Source: an uncultured Roseobacter sp. (GTDB lineage Bacteria; Pseudomonadota; Alphaproteobacteria; Rhodobacterales; Rhodobacteraceae). Taken from it: 64,000 bases of DNA. Shown here piece by piece: positions 8,723 through 18,095 of this stretch (position 1 is its first letter; each line of letters starts with the position of its first letter). Below the pieces are notes generated by a model, which saw only the letters and a list, made by a program, of their open reading frames with translations, did not search any database and was not told the DNA's origin. A program made the position numbers and the translations under genes. The stretch spans positions 62,001 to 126,000 of the forward strand of contig NZ_CANKYM010000003.1 in NCBI RefSeq assembly GCF_947488185.1, read 5' to 3'.

Positions 8723-11026
8723 ATGCCCGAAAGATGGAACAATCGGCTCGCATTCTCGCTGCTATTGTGGGTCTTGCTGTGCAGTGCGCTGTTGTCTGTC
8801 CTGGCAACCTCCGTGCAACTCTACGTCACCTTTCAGAGGCAGGAAGATGCGCTTCGCGACACTGTGGTACAGGTCGAACGGGGCTTCGGGCAAAGCCTGA
8901 GTTCGGCGTTGTGGTCCTTTGATACGCAGCAGGTCGACGATATTCTGGATGGTATCCACGCCAATCGCGACATCGCCTCGCTCACGCTCTCCGGGAGCAA
9001 TGGGCAGATCTGGGAACGTCTACCGTCCACTCCTGACGAGCAACTGGATGTCGAACGTTTCGATCTCGAATATCTCGATCCGGTGCGCGGCACTGCATCG
9101 GTTGGAACGCTGGAACTGGGCCTGAGCCGTGCACGGATCTGGTCCAACATCTACGCACAGGTGCTGGTGGTGTTCCTGTCAAACATGGCCAAGACCGGCT
9201 TTGCCGCGATTGCAATTCTGGTGATCTTCCGTCGTCTGGTCAGTCGCCATTTACGGCACATCTCAGCCTATGTTTCAAAGCCGGAATGGTTCACGGTCGA
9301 TGTGCCGCTGACCCTGGACCGAAAACATGTCCACAGCGGGGATGACCTTGATGCGATTGCAACCGAAATCAACAAGACAAGGGATCGGTTCCTTGATTTC
9401 GAAAGCGACCTGCGGGCAACATCCGAACAGTTGCGTATTGTGCTGGACACAACCGCAAACGGCATCATCGGGCTTGACGAGAAAGGGGTGGTGGATGTCA
9501 TCAATCCAGCGGCGCGTCATATGCTTGGTGGCAAGTCGGAGGTGACGCCCTTTGCATGGCCTGACGAGATCAAGTTTCTGGACGTGGCGGACATGCATCC
9601 GCTGGATGCGTCTTCCGATCCGATCAATCGCGCGCTTGCCGGGCAGGTCCTGACTGGTGAAACGCATTTGATGACCCGCAGTGGCAGCCCAGAGAACCGC
9701 TACGTCCGTGTGTCCAGCGCTTTGGTTGCCGATGGCACGAACAGTCTGAGATGTGTGATTGTCCTGGATGATGTCTCCCTTCTGGAAAAGAACCGGCAGC
9801 AGGTCGAGCGCAAGGGGCGGTTGGATGCCCTTGGTCAGCTGACCGGCGGTATCGCGCATGATTTCAACAATCTGCTCGCCACCATCCTCTACGCAATGCA
9901 ATTGACGCGGACAGACAATATTTCGGAACGGTCTGACCGGGTTCTGTTGACGGCGCTGAATGCGGTCGAGCGGGGGCGCGCGCTCACCAACCGGCTGCTG
10001 GCCTTTGCCAAGCGGCAACCGGGGTTGGCAAAATCGCGCCCGCTCACCGAGACCTTTGCCGAATTCGAAGCGCTTGCGCGACCTGCGATCGAAGAGACGG
10101 TCGACATTTCCTTCCTGGCACCGAACCCGGAACTGCTGGTCTATTGTGACCATGGCCAACTCGACAATGCGCTGTTGAACCTGGTGCTCAACAGCCGGGA
10201 CGCCATCATGCGCAGCGGCAAGGGCAGCAAGATCATCGTCAAGGCACGTGCGATTGACGAGGTGGATGTCGATCTGGCGCTCCGGCGCGAGGACCTGCAT
10301 GCCTATATCACCCAAGGCATGCGGGAGGAGCATGCCGCAGATGTGGCACGCAAGGATGAACGCGCGTATCGCTATGTCGAACTGTCGGTGACAGACGATG
10401 GTCCCGGCATGACGAATGAGGTGAAAAGGCGTGCGATTGATCCGTTCTTTACCACAAAGGATACGAATTCGGGTACCGGTCTGGGTCTGTCGATGGTTTA
10501 TGGGTTCATCCAGAATTCCGATGGCGAATTGCGCATCTATTCTGAACTGGAATTTGGCACAACGATCAGACTGATCCTACCGCGAGGGACACTGGAGAAT
10601 GAAAGAGAAGAGCCTATGACCCGTCTGCCGCCGCGACGCGGGCAGGGTGAAAAAATCCTTGTCGTCGAAGACGAAGTCAGCCTGCTGATGGTGATGGAAG
10701 ATCTGATCAGTGAGCTCGGTTTCGAATTCATCGCCGCACGGTCGGGTGCCGAGGCGCTGGAGCTGATCGAGATGGGAGATGCGGTGGATCTGTTGTTGAC
10801 GGATATCGTCATGCCCGGCGGTATTGGCGGGTTTGAACTGGCAACGCGGGTCAGAAAGCTGCGTCCCGATCTGCCTGTCGTCTATATGTCCGGCTACACC
10901 GGATTTACCTCTTCCGAAATGGGCGAGGTTGTGGCACCGATGGTTCAGAAACCGTGCCCGCCCGGTGAACTGGCGGAAATACTGGCCGACACGCTGGCGG
11001 GTAAGCCGTCCGAGAGACTGGGATAA
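8723..11026 (+). CDS. Membrane-bound hybrid histidine kinase with PAS and receiver domains
   Basis: This 767-residue sensor kinase has a first transmembrane helix at about 10-32, a periplasmic region to about 150, and a second helix at about 155-178. A PAS-like segment follows at about 230-345. The dimerisation/phosphoacceptor region has His379 in GGIAHDFNN. The ATPase domain shows NLVLNSRDAI, DDGPGM and GTGLGLSMVYGF. A C-terminal receiver domain (about 640-755) has Asp694 in LTDIVMPGG. It begins six bases after a periplasmic binding protein gene and is followed by a stand-alone receiver gene. The three are likely one signalling chain from periplasmic ligand to cytoplasmic phosphorelay. Confidence 0.92.
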   Translation: MPERWNNRLAFSLLLWVLLCSALLSVLATSVQLYVTFQRQEDALRDTVVQVERGFGQSLSSALWSFDTQQVDDILDGIHANRDIASLTLSGSNGQIWERLPSTPDEQLDVERFDLEYLDPVRGTASVGTLELGLSRARIWSNIYAQVLVVFLSNMAKTGFAAIAILVIFRRLVSRHLRHISAYVSKPEWFTVDVPLTLDRKHVHSGDDLDAIATEINKTRDRFLDFESDLRATSEQLRIVLDTTANGIIGLDEKGVVDVINPAARHMLGGKSEVTPFAWPDEIKFLDVADMHPLDASSDPINRALAGQVLTGETHLMTRSGSPENRYVRVSSALVADGTNSLRCVIVLDDVSLLEKNRQQVERKGRLDALGQLTGGIAHDFNNLLATILYAMQLTRTDNISERSDRVLLTALNAVERGRALTNRLLAFAKRQPGLAKSRPLTETFAEFEALARPAIEETVDISFLAPNPELLVYCDHGQLDNALLNLVLNSRDAIMRSGKGSKIIVKARAIDEVDVDLALRREDLHAYITQGMREEHAADVARKDERAYRYVELSVTDDGPGMTNEVKRRAIDPFFTTKDTNSGTGLGLSMVYGFIQNSDGELRIYSELEFGTTIRLILPRGTLENEREEPMTRLPPRRGQGEKILVVEDEVSLLMVMEDLISELGFEFIAARSGAEALELIEMGDAVDLLLTDIVMPGGIGGFELATRVRKLRPDLPVVYMSGYTGFTSSEMGEVVAPMVQKPCPPGELAEILADTLAGKPSERLG

Positions 11027-11125
11027 CGAATGCTGCCTGATGCCTGCCTGCCGCTCTCCGCTTCAAAAACCGCGTCCGCGAACGCCGGGCAACAAGTAGT
11101 ACCGACAAATTTGGTGGAGTAGCGC

Positions 11126-11545
11126 ATGGCCCGTATTCTGTTGATGGAAGATGATGTTGATCTGAGCACAGTCCTGGACGAGGTGCTCTCCTCCAATGGG
11201 CATGTTGTCACGACCTCCCAGTCCGCGTCCGAGGCTTTCAACCTGATTGCCAAAAACCGGTACGATCTGCTGATCACCGACATCATTGTTCTGAAAGATG
11301 ACGCCCCGGTGCCGGACGGTGGCATTTCCTTGATCTCGCGGTTGCGCGGCGCGCTGAGCTGGAATCTGGAGCCGTGGATGAAAAAGATGCCGATCATCGC
11401 CATCTCGGGTGCGATTCACAATCAGGGCATGTCGGAGCTTTTGAAAATATCACGGGATCTCGGGGCGGATATGGCTTTCGGCAAACCAATGGATACTGAC
11501 GATCTGCTGCAGGCGATCAATCTGTTGACCAAACGTTCGGGCTGA
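11126..11545 (+). CDS. Single-domain response regulator
   Basis: This is a stand-alone receiver domain of 139 residues with no output domain. The acidic pocket is MEDD near the start, the phosphoacceptor is Asp52 in LLITDIIV, and the conserved lysine is in FGKPMDTDD. Between the phosphoacceptor and the next helix there is an extra loop (KDDAPVPDGGISL) and a long loop before PIIAIS, so it is larger than a minimal receiver. It follows the hybrid kinase by 99 bases on the same strand and probably takes phosphate from it, either as a phosphate sink or to act by protein-protein contact. Confidence 0.88.
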   Translation: MARILLMEDDVDLSTVLDEVLSSNGHVVTTSQSASEAFNLIAKNRYDLLITDIIVLKDDAPVPDGGISLISRLRGALSWNLEPWMKKMPIIAISGAIHNQGMSELLKISRDLGADMAFGKPMDTDDLLQAINLLTKRSG

Positions 11546-11724
11546 CCTGCTTTACCAGACCGCTTTTTGGGCGCCGAAAACTGGTTTGCCGTCACAGATG
11601 ATTTTCAAGAGGGCTTGTTCGGAGATACGATTGCCTGATCCATGGGGCCGGTCAAAAAATCACCCACCAGCGCCTGATGCAGACGCTGGTGGAGTTCTCG
11701 TGAAACTGTCCCTCGATGCTCTCA

Positions 11725-12927
11725 CTATCCGAGCGCGTGAAGAGGCTTTTGGGCTGGAACGGCGACAGGACGGTCCGTCAGACGAATGCCCACGATCATC
11801 ATGCGCATCGCGTCTTCCGCCGCACGGCGGAGCAGTTTCTCGCCCTTGTGGATGGCTTCATCCAGCGAACAGGGGCGTTTGATGATCGAGGCGAAGGCGT
11901 CAATGCTGTTGTCCAGCGTTTCATGCACCCCCTTGCCGATAGTTCCGGCCAGAGCGATGGTCTGAATGCCCTGATCACGCGCCCGTCTGGCGACCTCACA
12001 GGGCACCTTGCCATAGGGCGATTGCCCGTCCAGAGAGCCCTCGGCGGTGATCACCAGATCCGCCTTGTCCAGCATGTCGTCAAACCGAAGATATTGCATC
12101 ACGATGTCAAAGCGTGGATGCAGCGTGGCACCGGCAAAAGCGACCAGCCCGGTGCCAAGGCCGCCCGAAGCACCTGACCCATTCGATTGGCCCAGGTCCA
12201 GCCCGGTGGTTTGATGGATCAGATCGGCGTATCGCTCAAGTCCGGTTTCAAGGGCGTCGACCTGATCCGGTGTTGCCCCTTTCTGCGGTCCGAAAACGCG
12301 GGCAACGCCTTTGGGCCCGAGCAAGGCATTGTGCCAGTTCACGGCGACATCAATTGACACATCGGCCAGTCGCGGGTCGATCCCACTTTCGTCGATCTCG
12401 GCAATCCGTGTCAGTTCGTAGCCACCAAACCCGATGTCCTGTCCATCGACATCCAGCAGACGGGCACCAAGGGCCTGTGCCATGCCAGCGCCGCCGTCAT
12501 TGATGCCGCTGTCTCCACAGCCGATCAGGATTCTGTCCGCACCGTGGTCCAGTGCGCGCAAAATCAATTCGCCAACGCCGTAACTGGTGGTGCGGCCCGG
12601 ATCGCGTCTGTCCTTCGGGACAAGGCTCAGACCGGCGGCAGCGGCCATTTCCAGGACCGCGGTGCGGGGGCCGTCGCCTCCCATGATGCCAAAGAAGGCG
12701 GTGACGGGGCAGCCGACCGGGCCGGTCACGATGGCTTTGTGCAGTGTTCCCTTGGTGGCGTTGACGAGGGCTTTGGTAAAGCCTTCGCCGCCATCGACCA
12801 TCGGGGCTTCCAGCACGCGTGCTGCTGGCAGGGCGCTGCGAACGCCAGCGCTGATCGCGCGGGTGACATCATTGACGGACAGGGATTCCTTGAACCCCGA
12901 CGGGGCGACGAGAATAGTGAAAGACAT
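11725..12927 (-). CDS. Glycerate kinase (GarK/GlxK family)
   Basis: This enzyme phosphorylates D-glycerate with ATP, feeding glyoxylate, tartronate or serine-derived carbon into glycolysis. The 400-residue protein has the family N-terminus VAPSGFKESLS, the MVDGGEGF motif and the GCGDSGINDGGAGMAQALGA segment. It is slightly longer than the usual 370-385 because of a C-terminal tail. The ATG at 12927 has a good AAGGAG ribosome binding site. The SLC13-type permease gene upstream on the same strand ends 102 bases away, so the two may form a uptake-and-use pair. That permease gene is interrupted (see the entry at 13030-14721). Confidence 0.92.
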   Translation of the reverse strand: MSFTILVAPSGFKESLSVNDVTRAISAGVRSALPAARVLEAPMVDGGEGFTKALVNATKGTLHKAIVTGPVGCPVTAFFGIMGGDGPRTAVLEMAAAAGLSLVPKDRRDPGRTTSYGVGELILRALDHGADRILIGCGDSGINDGGAGMAQALGARLLDVDGQDIGFGGYELTRIAEIDESGIDPRLADVSIDVAVNWHNALLGPKGVARVFGPQKGATPDQVDALETGLERYADLIHQTTGLDLGQSNGSGASGGLGTGLVAFAGATLHPRFDIVMQYLRFDDMLDKADLVITAEGSLDGQSPYGKVPCEVARRARDQGIQTIALAGTIGKGVHETLDNSIDAFASIIKRPCSLDEAIHKGEKLLRRAAEDAMRMMIVGIRLTDRPVAVPAQKPLHALG

Positions 12928-13029
12928 ATCTTATCTCCTTGAATTTGTTCATGAAAGGAGAACGGTGGGGCAGAAGGATTTTTCCCTGTAGGTCCCTTTT
13001 TTGCGCGTCTTGGGCAGAACGCCGCGCAG

Positions 13030-14721
13030 TCAGCGCAGGCCCAGCTTTTGTCCCAGAATGCGGACGGACTGCCGCACCTCGCGCGCCGCTATTGTCAGCT
13101 CGACCTTTAGCCGGGTGACGCGTCGTGACGGCGCAGATCGCTGCGGCTTCGGTGGCGGGGCGGTTGTTGCCAGCACTCTGTCCGGACGTAAAACGGGGCG
13201 TGAACTGGAGGAGGGCACAAGGTCGGAGGTTGCATAGGATGTGGAGGCCGTCGCCGGGTGGAGAGGCACAATCGCCGCCATGTGATCTTTCGCGGGCGTG
13301 TTCAGATCGAGCTGCCAGGGCCAGAGGGTCACGGCAACGAGAACAAGTGGCATGGCAACAGCAGGCATCAGGGGCACGGCAAGCCGGAACAGATCTCCTT
13401 GGTCAAAGGTCGGCTGCTCCAAACCGCCATAGATCGCCACCGGTTTTGCGCTGGCCATCATCGTTTGGCAGAACCCGGTTCCGAGAACGGCGACCATCAC
13501 GATGAGCGTCGGATCATGACCGAAGGCGGCAATCGGCAAGGCGACTGCGGGTATCAGAACGGCGGCGCGCGCACTGCGGGAGGTGATCACCAGATGGGAC
13601 AGCACCGCCGTCAGTGTCATGAAGCCAATGGCAACCGCGCGGTTTCTCGCGAGCGTTTCCGGCAGCACTGACAGCATGCCATCGGCCAGCCAGCGATCCG
13701 CGCCGGTCACGATGATGGCGTCTGCGATGACGATGGTGGCGGTCAGATAAAGGATGAGCTCCATATCGACGTCGCGAAAAATTTCTTTGGTCTTCCTGTC
13801 CGTGAAGGGCCTGCTGAGCAGGACAAGCGCACCTGCCAGGGCGATCAGCACGATGGAGACATTGTGCAGCCCCGCTGTGGTCCACAGGCCCAGAAGCATG
13901 ACAAGGACGGCGACCAGCCGCTTTTGATGCGCGGTCAGCCTGCCGGTGGACCGTTGCAACACAAGCGGGGCACTCTGCAGATCTGGCGGGACAAAAAGCC
14001 AAAGGATCAAAGCCGTTGCCAGAAGGCAGGAGAGCAGGGACGCCGGAAGACCCAAGGTTATCCATTCCAGATACCCGATGGTGGCGCCGCCGGATTGCGA
14101 AATGGCGTCGACGGCAATCAGATGCGCGCCGGCACCCAGCAAGGAGCCACCTGCCGAAATCAGGATCACCGTGGGAAACAGGAGTGCCAGGGGCCGGATC
14201 AATCTGGGGTCGGGCAGTTGTGCTGCAAGGGCAAGAAAGACCGGCAACAGCAATGCCGCGCGCCCTGAGGTCGATGGGATGAAAAACGCGGTTCAGGCGA
14301 TCAGCAGGGTCAGTACATAGGCGACGGAGACAAAGCTGCGAAAGGGGAGAAGGGCACGCGCCACCAGAAGCTCCATCAGCCCGCTGGATTTCAGAACGGA
14401 CGCGATGACAAAGGCGGCCACCAGCAACCACACGAGGTCGCGGCCCAGCGAGGCGAAGAGACGGTCTTCGGGCAGCGTCCCGGTCAGCACGAGTGCAAGG
14501 GCCGCGGCAATGGCCACTAGCGAATCCGGAAGGCGGGTCATGGTCCAGCCGATCACGGCGAAGGCGGTGATTGTCAGCGCGCTGCGTCCGCCGGGGCTGA
14601 GCGTTTCAGGGAGGGTCCAGAACAGCGCAACGGCAACGAGTGCCAGCGGGAGGGCCACCATCTCGGTCTGTTGCAGAGGCCAGTTGCGAAAGAGGGGTGG
14701 CAACAGTGAGAGGCTGGTCAT
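13030..14721 (-). pseudogene. SLC13/DASS-type anion permease gene interrupted by one in-frame TGA
   Basis: Read through, this is one reading frame of about 563 codons encoding a multi-helix permease of the SLC13 (divalent anion:sodium symporter, ArsB/NhaD-like) group. The first 142 codons from the ATG at 14721 (ribosome binding site GGAAGGA) end at a TGA at 14293-14295. The same frame then continues without a shift for 420 codons to the stop at 13030. The TGA falls just before the conserved re-entrant segment TAFFIPSTSGRAALLLP, so the product up to the stop could not work alone. One substitution (for example from TCA or TGG) explains it. A cytoplasmic C-terminal tail rich in Pro, Ser and Arg is present. 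It is either a recent pseudogene or a sequence error. Confidence 0.75.
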
Positions 14722-15133
14722 CGGGCGTCCTTCCGTTTGCGTGTTTGAGAAGGGAACGTCGCGGCGCAGCGCTTATTCCAGTGGATGTCATAAAATCGTA
14801 ACATGGGCGTCTGGTCGCCGACGTGATGAGGCAGCTCTTGTAGCCGTCGGGGTTGTCATCGAGGGACATGTCCGCTTGCAAAAGGAGCATGAGACAAAGC
14901 CCGTTCCAGAAACCTGCGGGGTTTGCCCGAAAAAGTGCACCGCCGGGTATCCGGCCATAACCGCTCCGTTCACTGAGCGAAGAAAGCGGATATGCCGCCA
15001 ACCTTGACGGAGGGTCAATGCAGTCTCGCTGCCATCGTCTGCAGAATGGCCAAGTTGGACTATCTACGCAGCACCTTCGCGGTGCCATACGTCTGCTTCT
15101 TGAAACGATGATGGAGGTGCGGTGAAAGGCCCC
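14722..15133. other. Intergenic stretch upstream of the SLC13-type gene
   Basis: These 412 bases hold no convincing gene on either strand; short open frames here lack ribosome binding sites and recognisable motifs. The left edge carries the ribosome binding site of the SLC13-type gene (GGAAGGA on the minus strand), so its promoter should lie here. The right edge is the 3' end of the subtilase gene. No repeat or RNA-like fold was recognised. Confidence 0.5.
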
Positions 15134-16570
15134 TTATTCCAACAGGAGCGGTTGCACGCCCGGCGGGCTTGCGCAAATCGGCGCGAACTGGACAAGTCCT
15201 GCGCCAAAAACCTCATCCGGCCCTTCATCTCCAAGATCCAATGCAGTGTCGCGCAGGAATGATTTCACCTCCGCCACCGCCATGTCGGGTTGCTCTGACA
15301 TCAGGATCGCGGCCGCGGCCGTGGCAAAAGGGGCGGCAAAGGAGGTGCCCGTTTTCGTGCGAACCCCCCTGATCGAGGCTGCCGTCCAAACCTCGACGCC
15401 GGGGGCCGCAAGATCGACGTGGGGTCCACGCCCGGCGCGCCGATACACCCGCCCCGAGGCATCCACGGCTGTGACGGTCAGGACGGGATCATAGGCGCCG
15501 GGAAAAACCGGCGCGGCGCGCGGGCCGTCATTGCCTGCTGCTGACACGATCAGGATCTGCGCATCACTCAGCCGCGCCACCATCTGCTCCAGCAGCGCGT
15601 TGTGCGGACCCGCGAGGCTCATGTTGATGATCCTGACCTCCGCTGCCGCCAGTTTGTCCATGGCCTGCGCGAGATTGAAGACGTCGCTGCGTTCATCGCG
15701 CCCCGCTGAATAGAAGGCATCGATGGCAATCAGCTTTGCTTCGGGCAGTAGCCCATGCGCACGTCCCTGGCGGGAGGCAACAAGGATGGCGGCTACGGCG
15801 GTGCCATGTTGCGCACCCGATCCCGCTTTCTGGCCGGTGTCAAAGTCCAGCACAGACAACTGGCTGCCGACAAAGGCCTCGTGGTCCGGGTTGATGTCGG
15901 TGTCGATCAGACCGATGGGCACGACCGCCTGACTGCAGGAGGCCAGAGACGACGTGGGTGGTTTCCAACTGATCAGGTCGAAGGTGGGACAGTGCAGACC
16001 TTCGCATTGCGGCGTGATGCCCTCGCTCATCCGGTAGAAATGATTGAAGTCCGCCGCCTGACCCGTTGGCAGTTGGCGTATCTCCTCCAGCGCCGCATCC
16101 AGCGATGTGCCTGACGGCACGCGCAACCGTCGGATGGTGCTGTCCAGGGTGCCGATCTCCGCGACCTGCAGCACCTGGTATCCAAGCGCGATCAACGCAT
16201 CGAGATCGCTCTGCGCCAGATCAAGAACAACGATCTCGTCAGTGGCGCGGTCCGGCAGGGGTTGCGGCACCGGTCTCTGGGCTGCGCGGGGCTGAGGGGT
16301 GCGGCCAAAAATCCGGTCGAGCAGATTGCCGCCCGGGTTGGCCTGTCGCGGCGATCTGTCGCTTCCCTGTTCTGAACCGCTTCCCCGGTCCCTGTCGTCA
16401 TCATCATCGTCGTCATCATCGCTATCGCCACCATTGTCGCTGTCCCCGTTGTCACCATCACTATCGTCATCGGCGAGGGCGATTGAATAATAGGGGCCAT
16501 ACGGTGAGACAATCGGCAGGGCCGTCACAAGCAGAAGGGTCAATGCGAACCGAAATAGTGACTTTGACAT
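15134..16570 (-). CDS. Secreted subtilisin-like (S8) serine protease
   Basis: This 478-residue exported protease has a signal peptide at residues 1-33. A very acidic linker at about 34-62 contains a run of aspartates. The catalytic domain has Asp223 in GLIDTDINPDH, His255 in QHGTAVAAI, oxyanion Asn347 in SAAGNDGP and nucleophile Ser410 in KTGTSFAAPF. The ATG at 16570 has an AAGGAGG ribosome binding site; longer frames from 16711 lack one and would bury the signal peptide. It is divergent from an ECF sigma/anti-sigma pair, which suggests that sigma factor controls it. The Asp-rich linker suggests calcium binding or surface association. Confidence 0.92.
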   Translation of the reverse strand: MSKSLFRFALTLLLVTALPIVSPYGPYYSIALADDDSDGDNGDSDNGGDSDDDDDDDDDRDRGSGSEQGSDRSPRQANPGGNLLDRIFGRTPQPRAAQRPVPQPLPDRATDEIVVLDLAQSDLDALIALGYQVLQVAEIGTLDSTIRRLRVPSGTSLDAALEEIRQLPTGQAADFNHFYRMSEGITPQCEGLHCPTFDLISWKPPTSSLASCSQAVVPIGLIDTDINPDHEAFVGSQLSVLDFDTGQKAGSGAQHGTAVAAILVASRQGRAHGLLPEAKLIAIDAFYSAGRDERSDVFNLAQAMDKLAAAEVRIINMSLAGPHNALLEQMVARLSDAQILIVSAAGNDGPRAAPVFPGAYDPVLTVTAVDASGRVYRRAGRGPHVDLAAPGVEVWTAASIRGVRTKTGTSFAAPFATAAAAILMSEQPDMAVAEVKSFLRDTALDLGDEGPDEVFGAGLVQFAPICASPPGVQPLLLE

Positions 16571-16658
16571 TCGGGGCCTCCTTGTGAGCCGCAATTTGCA
16601 CGATTGGACAGCCAAAGACCGCAAGTTATTGCGCCGCGCTTCCAGATTGCAATAAAGG

Positions 16659-16684
16659 TAACGGCACACCCAGCGGAATATTCC
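16659..16684 (-). promoter_or_regulatory. Candidate ECF-type promoter for the subtilase gene
   Basis: On the minus strand GGAATA (16684-16679) is followed after 15 bases by CGTTA (16663-16659). This resembles ECF sigma promoters, with GGAA-like -35 and CGT-like -10 elements. It points at the S8 protease gene, with about 90 bases to its ATG. GGAATATTCC here is also a 10-base palindrome. The call is by eye and tentative. Confidence 0.35.
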
Positions 16685-16710
16685 ATTCTTTAACGAGAGA
16701 GAAAATAACA

Positions 16711-17244
16711 ATGGTGTCAGATACCTTTGCAGATGACATCATCGCATTTCTCCCCAACCTCAGGCGCTTTGCGATCTCGCTGTGCAGATCACCGGACACG
16801 GCGGATGATCTTGTCCAGATCACAGTTGAACGCGCCTTTGCCGCGCGTCACCAGTTCGACCCGGACACCCGCCTTGAGGCATGGCTGTTTCGGATTCTGC
16901 GCAATGCCTGGATCGACATGACGCGCCGCACCAAGACACGGGGCACGCAGATTGACATAGAGGATGCGCCCGATGCCAGCACGGTGGACGGCACCAAGGT
17001 AACAGAAACCGCGTTGATGTTGAAATCGGCCAAGGCCGCGATTGAAACGCTGCCCGAAGCCCAACGCGATGTCATGATGCTGATCTGTGTGGAAGAGATG
17101 AGTTACAAAGAGGCTGCAGAGGTTCTGGACACGCCGGTTGGCACTGTTATGAGCCGTCTTGCCCGTGCGCGGCTGGCGGTTGCAAAAAAGTTGGGAATAA
17201 ACACCGACACCGCGCGTTCTTCTGGCAGTCAAGGAGACAGCTGA
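16711..17244 (+). CDS. ECF (group IV) RNA polymerase sigma factor
   Basis: This 177-residue sigma factor contains only regions 2 and 4. Region 2 (about 12-75) has the SPDTADDLVQITVERAF and LEAWLFRILRNAWIDMTRR patterns. Region 4 (about 110-165) has LPEAQRDVMMLICVEEMSYKEAAEVL followed by GTVMSRLARAR. The anti-sigma gene begins one base after its stop (TGA-G-ATG), which is the usual coupled arrangement. The divergent subtilase gene is a likely regulon member. The size and partner fit the RpoE/EcfG-like sigma factors of alphaproteobacteria, but no NepR/PhyR genes are nearby, so a general stress role is not indicated. Confidence 0.93.
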   Translation: MVSDTFADDIIAFLPNLRRFAISLCRSPDTADDLVQITVERAFAARHQFDPDTRLEAWLFRILRNAWIDMTRRTKTRGTQIDIEDAPDASTVDGTKVTETALMLKSAKAAIETLPEAQRDVMMLICVEEMSYKEAAEVLDTPVGTVMSRLARARLAVAKKLGINTDTARSSGSQGDS

Positions 17245-17245
17245 G

Positions 17246-18016
17246 ATGCAAAAGCCTGAATTTACAGATGAGGAATTGATGGCCTACGCTGACGGCGAAT
17301 TGGTGGAAGAGCGGGCCTCGGCGCTGGATCTCGCGCTGGCCGAGAGCGTTGATCTGGCAGATCGCCTTGCGCTGTTCGTCGATACCAAGATGGTCGCGAA
17401 GGACGCCTGGGAGCCCGTGCTGCAGGAACCTGTCCCGGAATACCTTGTACAACGTGTCCGCGATCTCGCGGCTGCTGATGAGGGTACGCACGAAGCCGCC
17501 GGTGATATAGTTGTCGCCTTCCCGCAAAGCGCACGGCCAGAGGCGGCAACGCCCGTTTGGAAACTGCCGCTGGCGGCGGGTCTGGCACTAGCGGTGGGTC
17601 TTGGCGCGGGATTGATGCTGTCTCAGGATAGCGGCAGCAGTTTTGGCAGTATCGAGATTGCTGCGCTGACGGATCGTCAGGTTATCGCCGCTTTGGACAC
17701 GCTGCCTTCGGGGGAAGATACGCAGTTGGAGAATGGCGCGCGGATTGCGCCGATTGCGACGTTCTTTGATGGGGCGCAGACGCTGTGTCGGGAATTTGAG
17801 TTCGACCGCGCAGATGGGATGACAATCGTATCCGTCGCGTGCCAGAGAGATGGCGCGTGGGATGTGCAGATGGCCGTTGCGGCTGCTGCAGCGACCGATA
17901 CCGGATATGCGCCGGCGTCGTCGCTGGATACCTTGGATGCATATCTTACGGCCAACGATGCCGGTCCTCCCCTTGATTTGGAAGCTGAGGCAGCGGCACT
18001 GGAGGCGCTGCGCTGA
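17246..18016 (+). CDS. Membrane anti-sigma factor partner of the ECF sigma
   Basis: This is a 256-residue protein whose N-terminus (EFTDEELMAYADGELVEERA) matches the sigma-binding domain of anti-sigma factors. A transmembrane helix at about 106-126 (LPLAAGLALAVGLGAGLML) separates a cytoplasmic part of about 100 residues from an extracytoplasmic C-terminal domain of about 125 residues. The zinc-binding H-x3-C-x2-C motif of ZAS-type factors is absent. It holds the sigma at the membrane until a signal acts on the outer domain. The adjacent secreted protease could take part in that signal, which is inference. A strong terminator follows at 18047. Confidence 0.88.
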   Translation: MQKPEFTDEELMAYADGELVEERASALDLALAESVDLADRLALFVDTKMVAKDAWEPVLQEPVPEYLVQRVRDLAAADEGTHEAAGDIVVAFPQSARPEAATPVWKLPLAAGLALAVGLGAGLMLSQDSGSSFGSIEIAALTDRQVIAALDTLPSGEDTQLENGARIAPIATFFDGAQTLCREFEFDRADGMTIVSVACQRDGAWDVQMAVAAAAATDTGYAPASSLDTLDAYLTANDAGPPLDLEAEAAALEALR

Positions 18017-18046
18017 ACCCGCCACCTTTCAAGCTGGCGATGAGGT

Positions 18047-18076
18047 AAGTCCACCCTAATGGGTGGATTTTACTTT
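18047..18076 (+). terminator. Rho-independent terminator after the sigma/anti-sigma operon
   Basis: TCCACCC (18050-18056) pairs with GGGTGGA (18061-18067) around a TAAT loop. The stem extends by three weaker pairs to 18047 and 18070, and a T-rich run follows to about 18079. This is a classic intrinsic terminator for the sigma/anti-sigma transcript. Confidence 0.88.
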
Positions 18077-18095
18077 TTTAAAACAACATATTAAG

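Noticed and set aside
13514..14431. A 305-codon minus-strand frame in another phase spanning the TGA in the SLC13-type gene
   Set aside because: Its residues are not membrane-like, whereas the phase with the TGA reads as a permease on both sides. It does not represent a frameshifted permease.
16385..16475. A repetitive GTC/ATC-rich tract that looks like a microsatellite
   Set aside because: It is the in-frame Asp-rich linker of the subtilase, not an independent repeat.
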